DNA of 64,000 nucleotides, taken from positions 1 to 64,000 of the forward strand of contig JBGTDX010000146.1 in the NCBI GenBank assembly GCA_041748075.1. Reading direction: 5' to 3'. The DNA comes from JBGSYJ01 sp041748075. GTDB lineage: Bacteria; Acidobacteriota; Thermoanaerobaculia; Gp7-AA8. The number at the start of each line of letters is the position of its first letter. Within the stretch, counting starts at the first letter, position 1. The position numbers and the translations under genes were made by a program. A model generated the notes under the pieces. That model had not been told where the DNA came from and made no database searches. It saw only the letters and a list, made by a program, of their open reading frames with translations. Of this stretch, positions 25,981 to 33,173 are shown one piece after another.

Positions 25981-27234
25981 ATGCGCACTCCATTGACTGC
26001 GATTCTGCTGCTGACCCTGTCGCTGCTTCCGGCGGCGCGGACGTCAGCGCTTCAAACGAATGAGCTGCTCGCGGTGACGGCTATGCCGCTTGCCGTCGCA
26101 GCCGCGACCGATGGTTCCGGAGTTCTCACCAATGACCTGATTGATGTCGTCAGGCTTTTAAACGCTGCGGCCGTTCCCGCACCGCAGTTCATCGAGGTCG
26201 TCCGCTACGTACCCGCGGCAATCATCGTCGAAGAAACTCCCGATCCGTTTGTGGTGTATCTCGAGGAACAGTACGATGCGGGCCTTCGCGGAGATCAGTA
26301 CGTCACCGTCGTGCAGAACCGTCTCCGCACCTACGACCTCGGGCCGGTCGAGCTCAACGTTGTCGAGCCGGTCGCCGTTCGCTATGTCGAGACCTCGTAC
26401 TTCGAGCCGCGGACCTTCTTCCCGGCGGTCGTACAGACCCGGATCTCGCCGTATTACGCGGTGCCGATGAGAGCCGCGTACGACCGAAACGACCTCATCG
26501 CTCTCGCGGCGATGCCGCTCGCAGTGGTCGCGGTGTCCGAGCTCAGCGGAGTTCCAGCCGGCGATCTCTTCAATCTGGTCGGCCTCCTGAATGCGGCCGC
26601 GGTTCCGCCGGTGCAATTCGTCGAAACGGTGCGATACGCGCCGGCCGCGTTCGTGGTCGATGATGGACGCGCGCCGTTCGTGGTGTATCTGCAGGAGCGT
26701 TTCGACTCGGGGCTGCGAGGCCCGCAGTTCGTCACCGTCGTCGAGGAGCGTCTTCGCACCTACGACCTCGGGGCCTTCGACATCAACGTCCTCTCGCCGC
26801 GGCTCGTGCGATACGAGCCCGGAGTGTTCTACAGACCGGACGAATTCTTCCCGCCGATCGTGAGAACGCGCGTGATCGAGCGGAGAGGCCATCCGCACGG
26901 GGGACCTCCGGGTCAGATCAAGAAGCAGATCGGCGTGCAGACCGGCGCGGAGGTCGTGCACGGCAGCAGCCGCGGACGCCGCACATCGAGCGCCGCAAAG
27001 AACGAGAAGAACACACAGGTCATCGTCACTCGTGAGCGTACTCGCGAGCGCGTGATCCGGAATGAACCGCCGGGCCAGGCGAAGAAGAACAATCCTCGCG
27101 TAGCACCTCCGCGCAAGCAGGACTCGAAGCCGAATGCCGGCAATCCGGGACAGGGAAACAAGGGCGAGAACAAGGGGCAGGGGAGGGGCAAAGGCGGTAA
27201 CCCTGGCAAAGGAAAAGGAAAGGACAAGTCATGA
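25981..27234 (+). CDS. Exported protein with a duplicated domain and a basic low-complexity tail
   Basis: 417 residues with a signal peptide (about 1-24). Two homologous modules of about 135 residues follow. Each begins N-[DE]-L-[IL]-A-[LV]-x-AMPLAV (near 31 and 168) and contains L-L-NAAAVPxxQF-[IV]-E and PFVVYL-[EQ]-E, and then a LRTYDL sequence. The last 110 residues are basic and rich in Gly, Lys, Asn and Gln, with GxGKG-type repeats. The modules suggest internal duplication of a small surface domain; the tail could bind acidic polymer or membrane. I know no family for it. The 27231 lipoprotein gene overlaps it by 4 nt, implying a pair. ATG has GAGAGGTG upstream. Confidence 0.8.
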   Translation: MRTPLTAILLLTLSLLPAARTSALQTNELLAVTAMPLAVAAATDGSGVLTNDLIDVVRLLNAAAVPAPQFIEVVRYVPAAIIVEETPDPFVVYLEEQYDAGLRGDQYVTVVQNRLRTYDLGPVELNVVEPVAVRYVETSYFEPRTFFPAVVQTRISPYYAVPMRAAYDRNDLIALAAMPLAVVAVSELSGVPAGDLFNLVGLLNAAAVPPVQFVETVRYAPAAFVVDDGRAPFVVYLQERFDSGLRGPQFVTVVEERLRTYDLGAFDINVLSPRLVRYEPGVFYRPDEFFPPIVRTRVIERRGHPHGGPPGQIKKQIGVQTGAEVVHGSSRGRRTSSAAKNEKNTQVIVTRERTRERVIRNEPPGQAKKNNPRVAPPRKQDSKPNAGNPGQGNKGENKGQGRGKGGNPGKGKGKDKS

Positions 27235-27530
27235 AAGCGATGATCGCAGTTCTGATCTCGGCCGCGCTTCTCGCGGGCTGCCGGAATGAGGGCACCGCCG
27301 TCACGGCGGATGAACCGGCAGTCGAAACGAAGGCGGCAGAGGAAGTCAACCTGACGCCGGAACAGCTGGGAGAAGTGGGCGCTCAGATCGCGAAGAATCC
27401 CGAAAATGCAAAGTCGATTCTCGAAGCGCGCGGTCTGAATGAAGCATCTTTCGAAAAGGCAGTCCGGGAGGTGACGGAAGATCCGGAAGCCTCGAAGAAA
27501 TATGCAGAGGCGTACAGACAGGACAGCTGA
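27231..27530 (+). CDS. Small lipoprotein
   Basis: 99 residues. The signal sequence ends in the lipobox LLAGC (Cys17). The mature part is acidic and helical, with LTPEQLGEVGAQIAKNPENAKSILEARGLNEASFEKAVREV (about 45-85), a compact helix pair. Its start overlaps the previous stop (ATGA), so it is translated with the duplicated-domain protein and may anchor it to the membrane. No named family is recognised. Confidence 0.8.
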   Translation: MKAMIAVLISAALLAGCRNEGTAVTADEPAVETKAAEEVNLTPEQLGEVGAQIAKNPENAKSILEARGLNEASFEKAVREVTEDPEASKKYAEAYRQDS

Positions 27531-27591
27531 GCGCGATCCTCCTGGAGTTGGGCCGGACCGCTACACGCTGCCGGTCAGACGTTTTGCCGTG

Positions 27592-27633
27592 CGCGGGCTA
27601 CCCTCTCAGCGCACCTCCGGTGCGCGGTTCATC
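27592..27633. repeat. Partial GGTAGCCGGTGGC-family repeat (copy 3)
   Basis: CGCGGGCTACCCTCTCAGCG followed by CACCTCCGGTGCGCGG matches one end of copy 1 in reverse orientation. The GGTGGCAAGCGCA centre is missing. Confidence 0.65.
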
Positions 27634-27775
27634 AACACTTCATTGGCGCCCCGCCATTTACCTGCTCGGGATGACAGATGGTTCATTCGTCGCCACCGTG
27701 ACTGGTCCCGTCGTCGTCATGCTTCTCATGAAGTTCGCTCGCGAAAACGTGGCGGATCATACTCCTCGCTGATGA

Positions 27776-28726
27776 TCATTCCGCGCACGGAATCCTGACG
27801 ATGAAGGTCGCTCCCTTCCCTTCGCCTTCGCTTGCCGCTTCGACCGAGCCGCCGTGCAGTTCAATGATTTGCTTGACGATGGAGAGCCCGAGACCGAGAC
27901 CGCCGAAGCGGCGTGCGACCGCCTGGGTGCCTCGCTCGAAGACGTGTGGCAGAAAGCGCGCGGCAATTCCTTCCCCGGTGTCGGATACCGTGATGACCGC
28001 GAACGAGCCATCGCGTTCCAGGCGGGTCTCGATCAACCCGCCGGTGGGGGTGAATTTGATGGCATTGGTCAACAGATTGGACACCACCTGAGCCAGCCGA
28101 GCCTGCTCACCTTTGACGATGATGGATGGCTCCCCGCTCATTCTCAGCGAGAGGCCTTTCGCTGCGGCCAGCGGACGCACCGCAGTCAGGGAGTCGTCGA
28201 TGACCAGGCGCAGATCGATCTTCTCCTCGGTGATCGCGAAATTGCCGGTCAGGATCCTCGAGACATCGAGCAGGGCATCTATGAGCTGCGCCTGAAGGGC
28301 GGCGCTGGTCGCGATCGAGCGCGCGGCCTCAGTGATGGTTGGAGGGTCGGGCTTTTTCTCCAGCAGCGCAGCCCACCCGGCGATCGACGTCAGCGGCGAA
28401 CGCAGCTCGTGCGAAATCGATGCGAAGAAGACGTCCTTCGCCTGAATGGCGCTCTTCGCCTCCTGGTACAACTGATTCATTCGCTCCGCGAGGGTTTGTG
28501 ATCGAACGTTCGCAATGACGAGATGGCCGTTGGCTTCGCGAAGCGCGTTCGTGAGCGCTTCGAGCTCCAGCAAAACGTCAGCCCGTTCCTGTTCTTCGGC
28601 GCGAAAGTGCTCCTCCTGTGCTTCGACAGCGTCTTCCCGCTGACTGAGAGATTCTTCCCGCCCTGGATTCTCGTCGCTCTTTGCTTTGGATCCCGCACTT
28701 TTCCGTTGTTTCGGCATTTCGCCCAC
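27776..28726 (-). CDS. Soluble sensor histidine kinase
   Basis: 316 residues with no membrane segment. An N-terminal charged, probably coiled-coil region (about 20-95) leads to the HisKA domain with SHELRSPLT (His106) and a HATPase domain with the N box NLLTNAIKF, G1 DTGEGI and G2 GGLGLGLSI. It would autophosphorylate and pass phosphate to a response regulator that is not encoded nearby. The start lies 5 nt after the KaiC-like gene, so the two are one operon. A cytosolic kinase coupled to a KaiC-like ATPase recalls KaiC-SasA-type signalling, but it lacks the KaiB-like N-terminal domain of SasA. Confidence 0.92.
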   Translation of the reverse strand: MGEMPKQRKSAGSKAKSDENPGREESLSQREDAVEAQEEHFRAEEQERADVLLELEALTNALREANGHLVIANVRSQTLAERMNQLYQEAKSAIQAKDVFFASISHELRSPLTSIAGWAALLEKKPDPPTITEAARSIATSAALQAQLIDALLDVSRILTGNFAITEEKIDLRLVIDDSLTAVRPLAAAKGLSLRMSGEPSIIVKGEQARLAQVVSNLLTNAIKFTPTGGLIETRLERDGSFAVITVSDTGEGIAARFLPHVFERGTQAVARRFGGLGLGLSIVKQIIELHGGSVEAASEGEGKGATFIVRIPCAE

Positions 28727-28731
28727 CTCGC

Positions 28732-30231
28732 TCAGCGCTTCTTCCGCGGTTCTGTTCTGGCAGGCGCTGCGCTTGCGATTTCCTCGGGACTGCCGGTCAG
28801 CAGTCCCTTGTAGTTTCGCGGCGACTCGCCGACCACGATGCCGGTCCTTGTGATCTCGAAGAGACGGAGATCACTGCTATGGTCGCTCCCGCGCACTTTC
28901 ACGACAGTCATCACCCGCTGCAACCGGGCATTCATCTCGATGTATCGCTGCATGATGATCACGTCGGTCAGAAACGCCGTTCCGTGCGGACTGAAGCGAA
29001 GGTCCGTGTACGTGTCCTCCAGTTCGGCGGTCATCATCATCGTGATCCCCATCCCGGTAAGGACGGCGACCATGCGGTAGAGCGACTCGCGAAAGTCCTC
29101 GCGGAATGTGGGAGCCAGTGCCAACTGGAAGCCGGAGAGCGAATCGACCACCAGCCGGCGAGCTTTCAGGCGGTGAATCTCCTCGACGATCGCATTGAGC
29201 GTTTCATCGATGGAGAGGTCGAGCGGGCGTGAATGGATGACGCCCACTTTTCCCTGCCGGATCATCTTTTCGAAGGCCCGGCCGCCCGGCGGAGTCTGCG
29301 AGTATTCATTCGGGCGCTTCTCGAAAACCGCGAGGATGCCCGGCTCGTCGTGGTGAACGCCGGCCATGATGAATTGCGTGGCCAGCACGCTCTTGCCGGA
29401 GCCCGACGGGCCGGCGACGAGCACGGAATAGCCGTCCGGGATGCCTCCACCGAGCATCTTGTCCAACTCCTCGTTGTCGAGTGAGAGACGCGCTCTCGCC
29501 TTACGGCCCGGTTTGCGAGAGGGACCGACGATGACTCGTGGAAATACCTCGATCCCGTCGGTGGTGATGCGAAAGGTGTGCAGACCGGGGATCGGTGCCT
29601 GCCCCCGCATTTTCATCACCTGCGTCTTGCGGACCATGGAATTGCGATCGATGCTCTGATAAAGCCACACCACCCCGTCCGCCACCGTGAAGACCGGATC
29701 GCGCTCGGCCTCTCCCGGCTGATACTCGCCGATCAGAAACGTCGTCGCCTGCCATCCAGTCATCCGGATGGCGAGTTGCTGGACGAAGTGCTGCAGGTCG
29801 ATATCTCCGTCCCTCTCGGTCGCGGCGGCCTGAGCGATGGTCCGAAAGGAATCGACGAATACGAGGGCCGGGCTCGTGGCCTCGACTTCCTGAACGATCC
29901 GCGCGAGGACCTTCTCCAACGATCCAGCGACAAGATCCTGGCTCAGATTGACGAAGCGAGTCGAGTCGTCCAGGCGATCCAGATCGAAGAAATGGAACTG
30001 CTGCTGGTAGCGCAGCATCTTCAGCGGGGGCTCGCCGACAACGGTGAAGTAGATGGCGTGGCACTTCGGTCCGGAGAGGCCGAACATGATGTGATGCGCC
30101 AGCGTGGTCTTGCCCGAGCCGGGTGCGCCGGCAATGAGATTGAAAGAGAATTCCGGCAGGCCCCCGCCCAGAATCTGATCGAGTCCCGGCACGTTGGTGC
30201 GGAGTTGTCGAATCGGAACTTTGTCGGTCAT
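28732..30231 (-). CDS. KaiC-like double RecA-domain ATPase
   Basis: 499 residues made of two KaiC-type RecA domains. Domain 1 has Walker A GAPGSGKTT (35-43), Walker B LVFVDS and GEPP near the catalytic glutamate position (Glu67). Domain 2 has Walker A GPSGSGKS (274-281), FEKRP (Glu304) and Walker B LVVDS. The LDxILGGGLPE and LDKMLGGGIPDG openings are the KaiC hallmarks. The S/T phosphosites of cyanobacterial KaiC are not evident in domain 2. No kaiA or kaiB is in the window. ATG 30231 overlaps the stop of the upstream gene (ATGA). Related stand-alone KaiC homologues act in stress or signal pathways. Confidence 0.92.
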   Translation of the reverse strand: MTDKVPIRQLRTNVPGLDQILGGGLPEFSFNLIAGAPGSGKTTLAHHIMFGLSGPKCHAIYFTVVGEPPLKMLRYQQQFHFFDLDRLDDSTRFVNLSQDLVAGSLEKVLARIVQEVEATSPALVFVDSFRTIAQAAATERDGDIDLQHFVQQLAIRMTGWQATTFLIGEYQPGEAERDPVFTVADGVVWLYQSIDRNSMVRKTQVMKMRGQAPIPGLHTFRITTDGIEVFPRVIVGPSRKPGRKARARLSLDNEELDKMLGGGIPDGYSVLVAGPSGSGKSVLATQFIMAGVHHDEPGILAVFEKRPNEYSQTPPGGRAFEKMIRQGKVGVIHSRPLDLSIDETLNAIVEEIHRLKARRLVVDSLSGFQLALAPTFREDFRESLYRMVAVLTGMGITMMMTAELEDTYTDLRFSPHGTAFLTDVIIMQRYIEMNARLQRVMTVVKVRGSDHSSDLRLFEITRTGIVVGESPRNYKGLLTGSPEEIASAAPARTEPRKKR

Positions 30232-30665
30232 GCTTGCACCCTCTCTGCGCTCGGGCCGAAAGAATCGTCTTGCCACGCCTTTCGCAGGTAACGTCTCGTT
30301 AGTGGTTCACCGATCAGCGCGGCGAGCAGTCCTGCGAACGTCGCGAGAATCGCGGATGCGGCATCGGTGGCGAGGGCTGGATCGCGCTGCCCCTCGACCC
30401 AGCGAATGACCTGAGCGACTGGTTCGGCAGCCTCTTCTTCTCCCGCATCGTCTAACGGATACTCGCGTCCTGCCAGGTGCAACGCCCGGACGACGAGCGC
30501 GTCAACGCCGGCCTGGCTGATCAGCGGGACGAGCGCAGTAGCCAGATCGTCATAGACGCTGCGAACCGCTTTGGCCACACCAGTTACATCAGCGCCGGAC
30601 CCGGCGCGACGCGTGAGCACCGTCACGATGACCTTCTGGAAGACAGACGTGTCGGGCGATGTCAT
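30228..30665 (-). CDS. Conserved-looking helical protein in the KaiC operon
   Basis: 145 residues, soluble, rich in Ala, Leu and Val, with long helices: VTGVAKAVRSVYDDLATALVPLISQAGVDALVVRA (about 28-62) and DAASAILATFAGLLAALIGEPLTRRYLRKAW (about 102-133). The middle has an acidic stretch (DDAGEEEAAE). I do not recognise a family. It is the first gene of a three-gene unit with 4-nt overlap to the KaiC-like gene. It may be a phosphorelay or regulatory partner; it has no helix-turn-helix and no KaiB-like fold that I can see. An upstream ATG at 30698 would add 11 residues. Confidence 0.75.
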   Translation of the reverse strand: MTSPDTSVFQKVIVTVLTRRAGSGADVTGVAKAVRSVYDDLATALVPLISQAGVDALVVRALHLAGREYPLDDAGEEEAAEPVAQVIRWVEGQRDPALATDAASAILATFAGLLAALIGEPLTRRYLRKAWQDDSFGPSAERVQA

Positions 30666-30898
30666 ATCGTTTTCACCGGAGCTGACGCCCGCGCGCACCC
30701 GCGCGCAGAGGAGCAGGCCTCGAGACCACTTCTTTCGGTGCTATGCGAGGATCGAACCACCACGTGGTTTTCGCCACGGCGACAGGCCGCCCATTTTGTC
30801 ACCTGACGATCGCCGGCGGCTGCTTCTCGCTCTTGTTGAGCAGAATACATCATGGGGTCTGACCTCGCGAGGAACTCACGGTAAGCCCTCACCCCTGA

Positions 30899-31097
30899 CC
30901 CCTCTCCCGCCGGAGACTGTGTTAAAACTCCCGCTGTGACATCCCGAGCGTCGAGCGTGGGATCCGGGTGGGGGCCTTTCGCTCGAAGATCATCGAGTTA
31001 CGAGTCTTTCGGCCCAGGGACCACTGCCCAGATCCCTCGCTCGACGCTCGGGATGACACACACTCTTACGTTTGAGACAGTCTCGCCGGGAGAGGGG
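30899..31097. repeat. Nested palindrome: TCATCCCGAGC element inside a split CCTCTCCC element
   Basis: Outer arms are CCCCTCTCCCGCCGGAGACT (30899-30918) and the matching AGTCTCGCCGGGAGAGGGG (31079-31097). Inside lies a second inverted repeat, TGACATCCCGAGCGTCGAGC (30937-30956) against GCTCGACGCTCGGGATGACA (31039-31058). The rest of 30666-31132 shows no gene. Confidence 0.8.
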
Positions 31098-31132
31098 AAG
31101 GTTTTGCGCGAGTCTGTTAGCCTTGCGACCCG

Positions 31133-31888
31133 ATGACCGCGCCATTCGAGTCGATCATGATTTTCAGCGACGGTGCGTGCACCGGCAATCCCGGTCCCGG
31201 GGGATGGGGGACGATCGTTGTCGATCCCTCTGGCCATGTGCGGGAGCTGGGAGGCCGCGATCCGCAGACGACAAACAACCGCATGGAGCTGACCGGCTCG
31301 ATCCGCGGACTCGCTGCAATCGAAGCGTCGCCATCGCCACCGATCGAGATGTTCACCGATTCGACGTACGTGATCCGCGGGATCACCGAATGGATTCATG
31401 GCTGGCGAAGACGCGGCTGGAAGAATACCGAAGGGAACGACGTGGCGAACCGCGATCTATGGGAAGAGCTCGCACGCCAGGTCGCGCGGGTCGGCCATGC
31501 GAGGATTCAATGGCGCTACGTGCGAGGACATACCGGGATTCCGGGAAACGAGCGTTGTGACGAGATCGCCGTCGCCTTTGCGAACGGAAAGCGTCCGGAT
31601 CTTTACGACGGGCCGTTGCTGCGGTACGACGTGCCGATTCATGATCTGCCGGACAATCTGGAGATGCCGAAGAAGAAGGCATCGGATGCGCCAACGAAAA
31701 AAGAGCCTGCGTACTCCTACCTCAGTCTTCTCGGCGGCGTCGTCATGCGCCACCGCACATGGCCGGAATGCGAGCGCCGGGTGAAAGGTCAGCCGCGGGT
31801 CCGGTTCAAGAAAACGAAGTCCGCGCAGGACGAACGCGAGGTGCTGAGAAGCTGGGGTCTCGATCCGGACAAGACGTCGATCCAGTAG
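31133..31888 (+). CDS. rnhA: Ribonuclease H1 with a C-terminal hybrid-binding (viroplasmin-like) domain
   Basis: 251 residues. The N-terminal RNase H domain removes RNA from RNA-DNA hybrids and has all catalytic residues: Asp13 in DGACTGNPGPGG, Glu52 in NNRMEL, Asp76 in TDSTYV, His133 in RGHTG and Asp143 in NERCDEIA. It also has the basic handle WIHGWRRRGWKN. A Lys-rich linker (about 175-192) leads to a 50-residue segment with YSYLSLLGGVVMRHRTWPEC and KGQPRVRFKKTKSAQDE, which resembles the viroplasmin/RNase H hybrid-binding domain. In eukaryotic RNase H1 this domain is N-terminal. ATG 31133 is the natural start. Confidence 0.93.
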   Translation: MTAPFESIMIFSDGACTGNPGPGGWGTIVVDPSGHVRELGGRDPQTTNNRMELTGSIRGLAAIEASPSPPIEMFTDSTYVIRGITEWIHGWRRRGWKNTEGNDVANRDLWEELARQVARVGHARIQWRYVRGHTGIPGNERCDEIAVAFANGKRPDLYDGPLLRYDVPIHDLPDNLEMPKKKASDAPTKKEPAYSYLSLLGGVVMRHRTWPECERRVKGQPRVRFKKTKSAQDEREVLRSWGLDPDKTSIQ

Positions 31889-31899
31889 CCTGCACTCCC

Positions 31900-32076
31900 T
31901 CAGCGGCCCTGCCAGGCCATGTAGACGAAGATCGCGACGAGGATGAAAAGGAAGACGCGCCCCATTCCCATCAACTTGCTTCCGGCAACGTGACGCGTGT
32001 TTTTCGGTTTGATTCCCGTGACGGCAGCGATGACGGTCACGACTACGGCGAGGCTCAGCCAGAACATCCAGTTCAT
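31900..32076 (-). CDS. Small two-helix membrane protein
   Basis: 58 codons on the minus strand, shorter than usual gene-calling limits. The first helix is WLSLAVVVTVIAAVTGI (about 6-22), then a basic loop KPKNTRHVAGSKLMGMGR, then a second helix VFLFILVAIFVYMAW (about 41-55) and a short Q-G-R end. Topology and composition are those of a real membrane miniprotein rather than a shadow. No family is recognised. It converges with rnhA, with only 11 nt between the stops. Confidence 0.65.
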   Translation of the reverse strand: MNWMFWLSLAVVVTVIAAVTGIKPKNTRHVAGSKLMGMGRVFLFILVAIFVYMAWQGR

Positions 32077-32106
32077 GCAGAAAGCTCTACAAGAGCCGAG
32101 CCAATA

Positions 32107-32136
32107 CCCCTCTCCCCACCGCAGCGGGGAGAGGGG
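32107..32136. repeat. Short palindrome, CCTCTCCCC family (copy 3)
   Basis: CCCCTCTCCCC and GGGGAGAGGGG around an 8-nt ACCGCAGC loop, upstream of the small membrane protein. Confidence 0.8.
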
Positions 32137-32183
32137 GCGCTTACGCGCGGCAAGGGTAAGCTACAGCGTCGTACCTTCGAAAA

Positions 32184-32996
32184 TCAAGGAACCTCGGGAG
32201 CCCACCCTTCAAAACCCCGGGCACGTTCCCGGCGATCGATCGGGTAATGCTTTTGCGGGATGACGCCGAGGCGCATCAACTGCGGGCGAAACTCGTAGCG
32301 GATGCGCACGACTGCCGAAGGCTCCTTTTCGAGCTCGAGCCGGATCCGCTCGACTTCGTGACGTCTCCGGTCACCCATTCCTGTCGCGGCATATTCATCC
32401 GATAGTTCACTCTGCGATGGCGGCGGTGCAGGTCGGACGGCTGATCCCGCCGCAGCCTTGCCTGAGGGAGCTTCGGCGCGCGATCGATCCTGGCCCCGCG
32501 CATCGTCGCGCTCATAAATCGGCGTGGGACGGTATGTGCGCACCGGAGCCTTCTCGCGAAAGAAGACCGCTTCGATGACGCCGAGGTTGTCGGTCTTTCC
32601 CAGAGCGGCACCGTAGGAGTGTTGCTCGCCGGTGAAGAAGAACTGGCGCGCGGCCCACTCGCTCACCTGCCACCCGGAGATCACGATCGAATCATAGGGA
32701 TCGATGACCCATTTCGATGCTTTTGCCGGCGTCGTATGTTTTGCGTCGATCGAGTTCAGGCCGTCAACGGAAAGCGCAACGGCAACTCTGTGGGGAAAGG
32801 GATTCGTCAATCGCAGCGAGTAACTCTTCCCGCGGAGCGCTTCGACGTAGACCGTTCCGCGCGCGTGATACTCGGGACGGGCGTGATCATCAACGAGTAC
32901 GCTCATCTCGAAGCCGGACCTTTCGGCAGCGTGAAGGCTGGAGACGGTCAGTAACAGGATGGTCAGGCTCAGGGTCGTGATTGTTCGGCGATGCAT
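32184..32996 (-). CDS. Exported hypothetical protein
   Basis: 270 residues with a signal peptide (MHRRTITTLSLTILLLTVSS, then LHAAE). The first domain (about 25-155) is predicted beta-rich and includes GKSYSLRLTNPFPHRVAVALSVDGLNSIDAKHT, WVIDPYDSIVISGWQVS and ARQFFFTGEQHSYGAALGKTDNLGVIEAVFF. A Pro/Ala-rich linker then leads to a short C-terminal stretch with VVRIRYEFRPQLMRLGVIP. The pattern looks like a domain known from bacterial secreted proteins of unknown function. It starts 178 nt downstream of the OPT transporter stop on the same strand. Confidence 0.78.
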   Translation of the reverse strand: MHRRTITTLSLTILLLTVSSLHAAERSGFEMSVLVDDHARPEYHARGTVYVEALRGKSYSLRLTNPFPHRVAVALSVDGLNSIDAKHTTPAKASKWVIDPYDSIVISGWQVSEWAARQFFFTGEQHSYGAALGKTDNLGVIEAVFFREKAPVRTYRPTPIYERDDARGQDRSRAEAPSGKAAAGSAVRPAPPPSQSELSDEYAATGMGDRRRHEVERIRLELEKEPSAVVRIRYEFRPQLMRLGVIPQKHYPIDRRERARGFEGWAPEVP

Positions 32997-33072
32997 GGAG
33001 TCCTCCTGTCTGTCTTAGACACGGGACCCCGCCGAAAGCGAACCATGGAGTCGTTTGGAGCTCGACAGGAGT

Positions 33073-33095
33073 GGCCGAACATTGCATGTTCGGCC
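33073..33095. promoter_or_regulatory. Perfect 10-bp palindrome upstream of the exported protein
   Basis: GGCCGAACAT-TGC-ATGTTCGGCC, perfect arms with a 3-nt loop, 77 nt before the ATG at 32996. It could be an operator or a hairpin terminator for the OPT gene, but no T-run follows on the minus strand. Confidence 0.45.
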
Positions 33096-33130
33096 CTGGT
33101 TTGAGGATGGCTAGTCCTCGAGTCAGGGCC

Positions 33131-33163
33131 GCACCGGAGGTGCGCTGTTGCGCCTCCGGCGCA
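33131..33163. repeat. Partial GGTAGCCGGTGGC-family repeat (copy 4, CACCGGAGGTGC part)
   Basis: GCACCGGAGGTGCGCTGTTG followed by CGCCTCCGGCGCA. Two small hairpins match the ends of the composite repeat at 7832-8048. Confidence 0.6.
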
Positions 33164-33173
33164 AAGCAGCTGC

